Source: Reticulascus tulasneorum (Eukaryota > Ascomycota > Sordariomycetes > Glomerellales > Reticulascaceae). Taken from it: a DNA stretch of 64,000 bases. The notes beneath the pieces were generated by a model. That model was not told where the DNA came from. It worked only from the letters and a program-made list of their open reading frames with translations, and searched no databases. Shown here one piece after another: positions 34,769 through 44,550 of the stretch. Every line of letters begins with the position of its first letter. Position 1 is the stretch's first letter. Location: the NCBI GenBank assembly GCA_001557505.1, contig LSAX01000003.1:3410001-3474000 (forward strand), written 5' to 3'. A program made the position numbers and the translations under genes.

Positions 34769-37221
34769 GAGGAGCTCGCCAAGGATGGGAATGAGGCTTA
34801 GCATTCGGATGAAGAAGGAAGTAAAGTGGGGAATGAGGTGAGAGTTGCAGGGCGGCGGCTAGAAAAGTTTATCTGATCGACAACAAGCGAGAATCTGTAA
34901 CACGATGTGTTGCACCGTCCGATGAAGCAACGGCTTGCTCTTTTCCTTGTCTGAGGTCCGCCATGGCATGTGTCAAGACGGACAGGCTAAGAAAAAGGAG
35001 TTCAGCCGGAGGAGCACTCGTACCAAGAGATGGTTCAGGCCCTGAGGGCCGAAACCTTGGCCAATTATGGAAGAGGATATATCATTTTTCATGAGCCTGC
35101 TCAGATCGCAGCTTGCCATCGAGAAAATTTTAAGCCTTTCCCATTGGGCGACAGGACGTCTCTGGCGTTTTGTTTCAGCAAAGTGCGGGTTGCAGGCAGG
35201 GCCGTTTCTCATCCCAAATGTTTCTAGTTCAAGGAACCCAAACAATAGTATTCATGAGCAATAAGGTTGGCAATCAGGAGACGCAAAGTCCGTGATAGTA
35301 TCCCATTTTGGTCAAAAGGCATTTCGCTGTAGAACCGCCGGTCTTGATGAGGCAACATTGTCAGCCTCGCCGAGCATTGACTGTCGAAGCAAGGTGAATT
35401 GGCTAATTTGAGCTTAAACAAGGGGAATCCAGATTGGCTCTCCTATTCCCATCGGATTTCATGTCCAACTCTGTGTATGATAGTGGAGATGCTCATCTTA
35501 CCTGTTCATGAGCCTAGATCTGGTAAAATATGGGCTAATGCAACAGCACACCTCCTTTCACAGATGGCAGAAAAGCTTGGCCCTTGGCCCGCGTTTTGGG
35601 CGGAACGAGACATCAAGAACCAGTGGCAGTGGCGCAGTCCAGGTCCAGGATGGCCGTAAGCAAAAAAGACAGGGCCAGGCATTCAGACTGCCAGCTACGA
35701 GCCGAGCAAACTTTGATATTGCGCGTTCGAGGATCGTACATGGTTACTCCGTAGCAGTCAGTAATTATGTGCAGTGGTCAGACTCGAAAAAAGGCTTGAC
35801 TGATGCGATAGCTGGGATGGCGTGGGACGCTACCAAGCAAACAAGACATGTCAACGAGGGCAACGGAAATTAACAAGCAGCAGATGTTCATGGATACGGC
35901 ATGTCGAAAGCCTCCACGACGGTCCAAGGCCCGCGTTTCAAAGCACCACTTTGCTGTTTGACGCTACCTCCACACCCCCAGGCTTACTACCAGCATCCAT
36001 GCCCGCCCATGGGAAGGGTGAGCGCCAGCGGACGAATAGAAGGGGGGGGAGGCTGGCCGAATGGTAGCATGTCGTGCCACTTTTGGGCGGCATCCCGCTA
36101 GCTCCGGCAGCCAATTCCCACTTTTAGGGGGCTCAAGGAGGCCCAAACCGCTGACTGGACTGCTAGGTTTTAAGGTTTTGGTTAAGCACCCAGGGCGGCG
36201 GGAGGTTGTATGTAGTTCTGCGGTACAGGCTGCAGTGGCATACGGCGTGGTAAACGTTCCAACGGCTTGGCTCATCTCTCCAAGGAACATCCAGAGTGGA
36301 AACATCTAATTCCTTCGGCTGCCGTCTTCCTTATCATTATGACAGGCTCATGATTGATTTTCGGCGGTGTTCATGGCTTGCTTATCATGAGAAAGCAGAA
36401 AAAGGAACCCAGCGTGGTCTTTCTCCTGTTCAGTATGTAACTCCCTACGAATACATACGGTAGTAGTCGCTGGCTTGGCGGGGCCACACCCCCCTCCCCC
36501 CCCCCCCCCCCCCCCAGCATTACCCTATCCACCCAGGTCTGAGCGATTACCGCGTTCGGAAATCGGCAGGGTCTTTAGCGAAATGCCAAACACGACTCGA
36601 GACGATTCTGTCACAGCAACCTCCTGCGCAACCTCGCACCCACGACCACCCACGCCTGGGCATTCCCCCTGCCGTCCCCGTCCGCCGTCCTTTGCCCAGT
36701 TCCTGAGCTTGGGATGGCAATGCAGCCAGCGCTGCTTAATCGGACGCCCACGACCCCGAGACCCAGCCCTTGCCGGAGCGTGCAGCGCACCTGGCCTAGG
36801 GGCGAGGATACGGAAGATTTGCTTGTCCTGTTTCGTGATGAGCCTCCTGGGGGGCCGGGTGGCCATGGGTCCTGTCTGGGCACTGGACCGACATCGATCT
36901 TCATGCCTGATTTAAGCTCGCATCCTCCCCAAGCAGCCTTGACTACTGGAGGTTTCTGTTTCTCTCTCTTCCATCTCTCTTCTTCACCAGTCTTCGTCTC
37001 GTGTGTTCACTCATTTGGACTTTCGTTCTCTTATTTTTTTCCATTTTATTTTCCATTCTTCACGAGCAGGCCCTCGCCAACCCCAGAAATCAAGTTTTAC
37101 CATCAGCAAGTCTGTCACAAGCAAGGAAGAAAAAGTCAGAAGAGTTTTCATCATCAGCCCGTTTCTCTACAACCGTTTCTAGCCCGAACAACCTTCACCT
37201 TAATCACTATAACCCGTCAAA
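34769..37221. other. 2.4 kb intergenic region upstream of the cupredoxin gene
   Basis: No gene is supported. Features seen are an extended C run at 36489-36515 and CT-rich DNA at about 36955-37060 that probably precedes the transcription start of the cupredoxin gene. Short frames between 35000 and 36300 lack protein-like composition. Confidence 0.55.
36489..36515 (+). repeat. Poly-C tract (20 consecutive C after a C-rich start)
   Basis: A run of seven-odd C broken by one T continues into 20 uninterrupted C (36496-36515), the longest homopolymer in the window. It lies about 700 bp upstream of the cupredoxin start. Such tracts are length-variable and difficult to sequence. Confidence 0.9.
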
Positions 37222-38369
37222 ATGAAGTTCTCCGCAGCAGCATTATCATTGTCCGTCGCGGCTCTCGCCTCCGCCAAGTCGGTCCGAAACTCGTACCCCG
37301 TTCGACGAGAGGGTAGCCAGGTCACCTCCGGACAGTCTGTCAGCTTCCAGAATGGCCTCTCTGGATTCGGTGTCACCGATACCTCGTTGGTTGAGGTCCT
37401 CCTGATCTGGGTCAACCCAGGTGCAGGCGCTGCCACCACCACCCTCAACCAGCAGGTTACCGTCACCCAGACCGTCACCGTCAACGGTGGTGGTGCCGCA
37501 GGAGGAGTCGCCGCACCAACCCCCGAGGCTGGTACCCCTACTCCCCCGCAAGCCGCAACCTCGGTCATTGTTGGAGGCGGTCAAACCCACCCGGTAAGTG
37601 ACGGAGAAAACGGAAATTCCTCTTCATGGAAGCAGACGTGACTGACTGAGTTTGCTTCTAGGTCACCGTTGGTGGACCCGCTGGTCTCATCTTCACCCCC
37701 GACAACATCAAGGCCGCGGTCGGTGACGTTGTTATCTTCACCTTCTTGGGTAACAACCACACTGCCACTCAATCCGCTTTCAGCACGCCTTGCGACCCTC
37801 TGGCTGGTGGAATGGACTCCGGTTTCATGGGCAACCCCAACAGCACTGTCATCCCAGCACCACAGGTCGCCATGCAAGTTATGGTCACTGAGCCTCTTTG
37901 TAAGCTAGACCCCTACCTAAAAGTCGCAGCGCGTATTCTAACAGGATCAGGGTTCTACTGCAAGCAGAACGCCCATTGCGGAAAGGGAATGACCTTCTCC
38001 ATCAACCCAACCGCCGAGAAGAGCCAGGCCCTGTTCCAGCAGCTCGCGATCCAACAGAAGGGTGCCGGTGCCGGTAGCGCCATCACTGGAGGAGCACCCG
38101 CGGCTGCTCCCCCGGCTGCTGCCCCCGTCGCTCCCCCAGCTGAATCTGCCGCTCTGCAGCCACTCCCAGCTGCCAGCAACGGCGCTGTCGCTCCTGTTGC
38201 TGGTGCACCCAGTGGAATCATCTCCGGATCTGGCACCATCAACGCAGACGGCTCGTGCACGTGCGCCGTCAGCTGCGGCGCCGGTGGCTTCCCAGCCATC
38301 GGTGTTCAGGGTGTCGGTTCCTTCGGCGGTGTTGGCAGTGCGCTCCCAATGAACATGGTCGAGGCTTAA
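37222..38369 (+). CDS. Secreted cupredoxin-domain protein
   Basis: Three exons, 37222-37593, 37662-37899 and 37951-38369; introns 68 and 51 nt; 342 aa. Residues 1-18 form a signal peptide (MKFSAAALSLSVAALASA). A Thr/Gly-rich spacer leads to a plastocyanin-like domain at about 125-225. It has a type-1 copper set: His in FLGNNHTAT, then Cys and His in WFYCKQNAHC and Met in GKGM. The domain is completed only by splicing out the second intron. The C-terminal 110 residues are Ala/Pro/Gly-rich and contain a CTCAVSC motif; no clear GPI signal ends the protein. Related fungal proteins are abundant extracellular or wall proteins, some induced on hosts or surfaces. C-ending codons suggest high expression. 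Electron-transfer function is not shown. Confidence 0.87.
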
Positions 38370-39093
38370 AGAGAGCCACCATCGCTTCATTCTTCATTTG
38401 CAACTTCGCACCCAATTGCATCCTGGAATTTGACGAAGAGCAGGGGAACCAAAATACCATTCAGGAGTTGATTGTCAGGGCTTTTTATGTAGATTTAAAC
38501 ACTTCACTCAGAGGAAGCCTGGAAGGCTAGACTCTACTTCCTTCTTCGCCGGGGCTATGAAGGTATATATATGACTGGTTCGTATTCTTTCTGGATGCAA
38601 ATTAATAGGAAACATTATAAATGGATCCCCAAATTTTTGCAAAAGGGCGGTTGTGTGTTGCATTTTTATCTTCTATTTTTTCTTATTTTCTTTCTTCTCG
38701 ACGAACTGGATAGAGTGTAGCCGTGGTGCTTGAATGACGAAAAAACAAAAGTAAACCCAAGGGAATCTCTCGTGGTCTTGCAAAGATGTCCATGAGTGAA
38801 AATGAGTGACCATGGATTACCTTAAGGAAGCGTTTCGTCATGTGTCTCAAAGAGTCAGCCGTCAAAGGCAAAAGGTGAGGGAGGGACATTTTGCAAAAGG
38901 AATAATGAGTAAATTCGCCTAACACGCCACGTTTCATGCACGTTCTTTCCCCCATCCTGATCGGACAAGATTGCGTCACCATCACTGGTCCGCCGTGTAG
39001 GTTCTATCATGACGGAGGAGCCGGCGGCGGAGGGGGAGGCTCGGCATTCTTCATTACAGAGAAGTCTACTCTTCTCCGCGAAGTATCATCAAT
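38370..39093. other. Convergent intergenic region
   Basis: 3' flanks of the cupredoxin gene (+) and the SERF-like gene (-), 724 bp, AT-rich and T-rich near 38640-38700. Nothing else is visible. Confidence 0.55.
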
Positions 39094-39504
39094 CTAGTTC
39101 CCTTTGGAGCCTCCGGCAGCGGCTTCTGCTCTCTTGGCCTCGGCTGGGAAGAAACATGAAGCGTTAGCATCTCCCTTCGACATGTCGGAAGTGGTTGCCT
39201 GTGGGAGCTTACCGGCAGCCTGCTTCTGCCTCATGATATCGGCAGCACTCTCCTTTGCGCGCTGCATCTCCGTGCCACTCATGCTATTGCCTTTCTTCTG
39301 CGGGAGCAATTGCGGTTAGTAAGCGGGCCCATCGGATAGATCACGGCCTGTGTCCTTTGGCGCCTCCTGCCAGGCCCGAAGCTGATGCGGAGGAACAGAG
39401 GCAGCAAAAGGAACCACGCGGCGCAAGAGGTGCTCTCTCACCTGACCGGCCAGCTTCTTCTGGTTGGCCTCACGGGCCTTGTCACGCTGATTGCCGCGGG
39501 CCAT
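39094..39504 (-). CDS. 4F5/SERF-family small basic protein
   Basis: Three small exons, 39504-39442, 39297-39213 and 39143-39094; introns 144 and 69 nt; only 65 aa. The N-terminus MARGNQRDKAREANQKK is the 4F5/SERF signature, followed by an Ala/Lys/Gln-rich helix (AADIMRQKQAAAEAKRAE). Members are unfolded, highly charged proteins that alter aggregation of amyloid-type proteins and may bind RNA or nucleolar components. Unspliced frames end early inside each intron, so the family match depends on both splices, which have CAG acceptors and keep the frame. Confidence 0.85.
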
Positions 39505-42500
39505 GTTCGAACGGGGATTTGATCAGACTGGGGATGCCTATCGACGACTGGAGCAGTGGGTTTGTTTCCGGGGGAGTAAGGAAGACGAGAGGAGGTTGAG
39601 TTTTTGTTGGTCGTGAGGCAAAAATTTGAGGCGGTCTAGGGCCCTCCTACGAGTTCGGAACCGTAGTGGAGGGGTGGCCGAGTGAGGCTGTGCTAGGGGG
39701 GGATCCGTGTCAGCCGTTCCTGGAACTGGTTGCTTATTGGGGCGCGATTCAGATATCCGGTCGAGGGGAGCCAATCAATCTGGCGTCGGATTTTGGCGGG
39801 ACGGAGCGCGGTTGGCTCTCAGCGTGGATATGTGGTGTATGCAATTACCGCATCTGACGGGGGACCATTTTACTGCTCTTGCAACATCGGCCAGTCGTTC
39901 GGCACCTCGTCAATTAGATATCAAACGCGGCGCCTATCTACCTGAGTGGTTTTGTAAGTGGTTCATTTGACGCAACGCTGCTGTTTCGAGATTCTTCTTG
40001 AAATGAGTTTGGGAATTAGCGCCTGGAAGATGACAGCGCCAGGAAGCGCTTCGCTCTCTTCTGACCGTCTACGTCGGGGCCATCTTCGACAATCCAGCGT
40101 CGATGTCTCTTGCCGCACTGTCCAAGAGGATATCCGCTGTGAAACTCGCTGGATTGTTGCGTATCCTTCAATCAATTATCAGTAGGACCCGTTCGCATAT
40201 TGAACTGTTACGTCGTTTGGCAGGGAAGAACGGCAGTTTATCGGCCCACCACAGTGCTTGTTCCTCTTGATAGCACAACTAAACGACCAAACGTTGTTCA
40301 CCTTTTCTTAGATACTGAGCTTGGCTGAACTACAAGCATACCGTATTCCAGATAGATGGCTTGAGAGATCCTTACATTCTCTGAATGATGTTCATGTGAT
40401 AACCGCCCTCGCAGCCCAGTTAAGATCTTCCATCCCATCCGCGGACAGGTCAGTGTAGGAAAGCGTTCAATCCTACGAGTCTCGACACTACACAGTTACT
40501 GGTAATGGTATGCTGAGATGGCGAACACAGTTATCTTCTAGATTTCTGTTTTAACCTTATCCGTTGGTGGAAGGAGCCTCTTAACCCTTTCGAGGACGAT
40601 TAGAGCGTCTTGCAGAGTAACATTGGCAAACTCCTCGCTTCCACACGGCTCCTCCGAATGAGATGGATGGACAGAATGCCAGCGTCTCGTACTGCAGCGT
40701 CTATTATGACACCGTCATTCTAAGAACAGAAGGACATTGACCAAAGATTAAGTCGGCGGCATCCGGCGCTTGTAAATGAGTAAGGACGTTACGGCAAAGA
40801 CGGGCCTCGTCAGATGAGGACGGATTTCGTTTGGCGGGCGTCTATTGAGATTAGACAGTCCAAGTCGTCAGTTACCCGCGATGCTAATTCTTGCTCTCCG
40901 ATGTAACCGTTTGTCTAATTCAGGGCGACTCGTATACCGTCCCAAATTAAATGTTCGTCTACGACACGACCGGGTTGGCCTTTGGTGTACAGAGTAGATC
41001 GAATGGATCTAGCAGCCGAAGTCCAAAATGTCAGTTTTCCGAGTTCAGATGAGTGGTAGGCATGCTCTCCCGGGTTACAGGTCCCAGCGAAGGTGTATCA
41101 ATCTACTTTGCCGTTTAGGCTTGTCGTCTACCGGACCCTTTCACTGTAAAGTCTGGATCAGAATGGGCTGCCGTCTTTGAAATTCATGGGCCTTCGCCGG
41201 ATTATGAAAGTTCGGGTACTCCAAATGCCAGGCGGAGAGCTGCAGTGCTGCAGCCCCATTCCAAATTCCAGGGCGCCGGAACCCCGCAATATGGCAGCTC
41301 CCGCTGCACCATCGCATAACGGTCGTACAGCAAAGCGACAGTAAATACGACTATTCTCGTCGATGAGAATGCTGCATCCAGAAGGCGATCGGCCTCCAGC
41401 ATTGATTTTCGACAGGACTGATCAATGTGGGGAGCAGTAACAGACGAAAGATGGGGTGGCGATTCGCACCGGATGGAGCCCTGGCAGCTGGCCGTGGTCG
41501 CTGGCTAAAAGCTTCTGAAACAAAGCCTGATGTCGTCTTGTCCAATCGAAGCCTCATGGAAGCCCGGACCTGAATATGCCTTTTCCTGATCCATACCTCG
41601 CATCACCCATCGGTGTCTGGACCGTCGAAGAAATCCGTGCCCTTCCGGGAATGATTGGACGAAAGCGATCCACGCTGTTCATGCTTTGAGTCTTCCCTGT
41701 CGCGTCGCCGGTCTGTCGTTCATTCGTTCCCCTGTGCCCTCGCGCCGTCTATTCTGTCCCTCACCTCGGCCCTGGCATGGCAGTCTTTCGTCTCTTCTCT
41801 CTGGATCTTCAAGCGCGCGATCATCTTTGGACATGGTCAGCATCGATCTCTCGGGGATCAGGAGCGAGCCTCGCCCGGGACCGGGCCTATGCCCCAAAAC
41901 CCTGAAACCGTGCCGCCTGTGTGTTTGTCCCGCCAGGCACTGACTGGCAGAGTGTGCGTGCCCTCCAGTCGTACCAGCTGCTATCTTGGGCTTGTGCACC
42001 AGATCGCCCAGTCCTGCCAGGCTTCTCCATACATGGCCTCTCCCGGTTCGTCAGGAGGGGGGACCTCCTTCGCGCCGCGAAATCGATTGGCTAACGCAGG
42101 CTCGAAACTTCCGCTCAATGCGAAACAACGAGTGAATGGCCGTCTGGACCTGATTTTTCTTCCCCTTCCCTTCCTTCTCAGACGAGACGAGACCAGACCC
42201 TAAAACTTTCCGGGTTTGTTCAGTTGTGATTCACACCTCCAACAATGGGGTTTGCCCTTTATTAAAGAAGCTGTTCGCCTGCCCCTCATTGAATCCGTAA
42301 CACACCACACACCTCTCCTTACCCGTCTCTGATAGGCATTCATTCACGGGCCTTGACAATAGTACTGTTCAAGACCTTTCTACTAATTCATTCCTGTCGT
42401 TCTATTGTTCGTTCTGTGAACTTCATATATTTTCCAAGATTTTCTGGGACTGGCACCCACACACAGACATCTTTCCACCTCTCTCATAATTGTTCAACAA

Positions 42501-42704
42501 ACTCTGCAAGCCAGATATCCCAGCTTTGACAGCATTCTTCTCATCACTTATATAAAAATTTCACTGCCAGAAGAATAGCCTCCTCTTCGTAAGTGTCAAG
42601 GATATCGATTAATCTTTTACAACTTGCTAACCCGTCTCTCCCCAGAACTCTACACCAAACACTCTCTAACGACACTTCATACACCAACCCAACAAAAGAT
42701 CAAG
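39505..42704. other. 3.2 kb divergent region between SERF-like and DUF7598 genes
   Basis: It holds both promoters. The middle (about 40000-41650) shows no coherent reading frame, no tandem repeats and no terminal inverted repeats; decayed mobile DNA or a non-coding transcript is possible but unproved. From about 42300 the sequence turns pyrimidine-rich towards the DUF7598 leader, with a TATATAAAAA word at about 42549-42558. Confidence 0.5.
42589..42645 (+). other. Probable 5' UTR intron of the DUF7598 gene
   Basis: A complete 57-nt fungal intron pattern lies 59 nt before the start codon: donor GTAAGT at 42589, branch point GCTAAC near 42627-42631 and acceptor CCCCAG ending at 42645. Removing it also removes the in-frame upstream alternative start. 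Confidence 0.65.
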
Positions 42705-43502
42705 ATGTTTAACCTTTCCGAGAACTCGTCTCTCCGAGGCTCCGGCCACATGGTCCTCAACTTCCTGCGAGCCTTCAACATCATCGGCCTTCTCACGGTC
42801 TGCGCAGCCAGCTGGGTCATGATCGTCATGACTGGGATGACCAACAGCTTCTTCTTCTTCGATGCTGCCTCCCACTTCTTCACCAGCACCATCGCCATCC
42901 TCCTCATCATCTCCGAGCTGAACCTCTTCAAGAGATACTTCGAGAACCACTGGCCTGTGCTCTCCCCTCGACATGGGCTGAGCTGGCTCGGCATCGCCAT
43001 GATTGTCATGGGTTGCCATGTTTTGGGTAACCTCAATAAGCCATCCATCAGCCAAGAGAACATCGGTCTCCCCTTGTGGCGACTTGTTCTCGCTGCCGGT
43101 ATTCTCTCAATCACCTTCGGCTTCTTCAATGTCATCACTTCTATTGTCTTCCGAGACGGTAAGAACGGCATCACTTCTCGCAACATCCGAAGCGATGGTT
43201 CCCTCGCTTCCGCCAAGAACTCCTTCAATGATGGGTACTCGGTACGCAGCAACTCGGTCAAGGAAGAGAAGAACCTGAGGCGATGGACTCAGAAGCTCAC
43301 ACCATGGGGTAACGGCAAGCCCAAGATTAGCAAGCCAATCCTTCAGCACGATGTTGAGCAAGCCAACACCGAGTGGAGCGAGGATCGCAGGAGCCCGATC
43401 ATGCCTGAGATTCCACGACCACCAACGGCTCTCCATCCCATGAATACCGGAAACACTCGGTATACCAAGTACAGCACAGCCAGCCATCTTGACCGCTTCT
43501 AA
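42705..43502 (+). CDS. DUF7598-type four-segment membrane protein
   Basis: One coding exon of 265 aa. The ATG at 42705 in an AAGATG context is chosen because homologous proteins begin MFNLSENSSL and the upstream frame only offers a TTG. Four hydrophobic segments are visible at about residues 18-42, 48-72, 86-108 and 117-140, with conserved-looking ELNLFKRYFENHWP and VLGNLNKPSISQE loops. The 120-residue tail is hydrophilic, rich in Ser, Asn and Arg, and cytoplasmic in character. Fungal proteins of this family are widespread and uncharacterised. The CT-rich leader and a 5' UTR intron suggest steady expression. Confidence 0.82.
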   Translation: MFNLSENSSLRGSGHMVLNFLRAFNIIGLLTVCAASWVMIVMTGMTNSFFFFDAASHFFTSTIAILLIISELNLFKRYFENHWPVLSPRHGLSWLGIAMIVMGCHVLGNLNKPSISQENIGLPLWRLVLAAGILSITFGFFNVITSIVFRDGKNGITSRNIRSDGSLASAKNSFNDGYSVRSNSVKEEKNLRRWTQKLTPWGNGKPKISKPILQHDVEQANTEWSEDRRSPIMPEIPRPPTALHPMNTGNTRYTKYSTASHLDRF

Positions 43503-44550
43503 ACGGATATGGATTTGGTGGTATTTTGACATTAAGCCAACACTACAGGAGGCGGCGTAACGGAAGGCGTTTCGGTTTGCTCTAAGGATACCCGGACGGG
43601 GAGTAGAAACTGGAATTTGAGACTTGCTCCTAGGGACACTTGTCACCCATCTACTCAAGGCCCTTTTAATTTAGAAAGACTTTGATTTGTTCAAACATGT
43701 ATAAAGGAACTTGCATCTGTGAACCAAACCTGAAGTGAGTGGGCCAAGCCATAGTCGTCTGGCCCTTAATCCCATGAACTAAAACTCCCTGTCTGTGATC
43801 GTGAGAGCCCGTGCCCCAGCTTTTTTGTCCAAGCGTACCAGAAATAAGTGAACGACAGGACAAGGGGAGTGCCCACGTGACCGCCTAATTTGCTTACCTA
43901 ATTTGTGCCACCCCAGATTTCAATCAGCCCCAGTTTGATGTCTTTCTTCATTACTTCCGCGATACCCATTGTTCATTTTCGCATCCGCAAGCTTCTCTCG
44001 ATACCGTCAGCAACAAATTAGTCGAAACTTGGATCTCCGAGGTCTTCTTCCTTAGATCTCGCTCCTTCCGACATCGACATTCTCTAGCTTCTAGTCTTGC
44101 GTATCGTCCCACGCCACTCCCCGCAAGTGCACTGCATCGACGCAGACGTTGGCGCTCGCAACGACCAGCCGCGATCCGTATCGGAGATACTTTCAAAAGA
44201 TACAGTTTACATAAGATTTGTGGATGCAGTATATGTTGGAGGATGCCGCTGTGGCAGCACCGTGATCTTCTAGGATTTGGCAGGTCTTGGGTGGCCAACA
44301 GCTGTTGAGCAGGAGCGGGCTGCATTCAAATTGGGAAGCTTTGCAATCAGTCGCCAGAGTAGATCTCGTCTTGAGTTTTCAGACACACCAGCGTGCACTT
44401 CCATACATACAGGGTGGTTCTTTGTTCTTGTTCTCGTGCACCTGTTGAAGGGATCCGTCGCTCGAGGGACGCCGAATTGTCTCCCACCCGGAACCTTGCT
44501 CTTGCGTGCTGAGCACAATTTCCGTGCTTCTGACAGGTCTTTAAGCCAAC
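43503..44550. other. Intergenic region upstream of PCF11
   Basis: 3' flank of the DUF7598 gene and promoter of PCF11, about 1 kb. No gene, RNA or repeat stands out. Confidence 0.55.

Noticed and set aside
36046..36130. Second A-box-like word (TGGCCGAATGG)
   Set aside because: No B box GGTTCRANNCC downstream and no cloverleaf pairing visible.
39671..39760. tRNA-like A box (GGTGGCCGAGTGA) suggesting a Leu or Ser tRNA
   Set aside because: No matching B box or acceptor stem is found within the expected distance.
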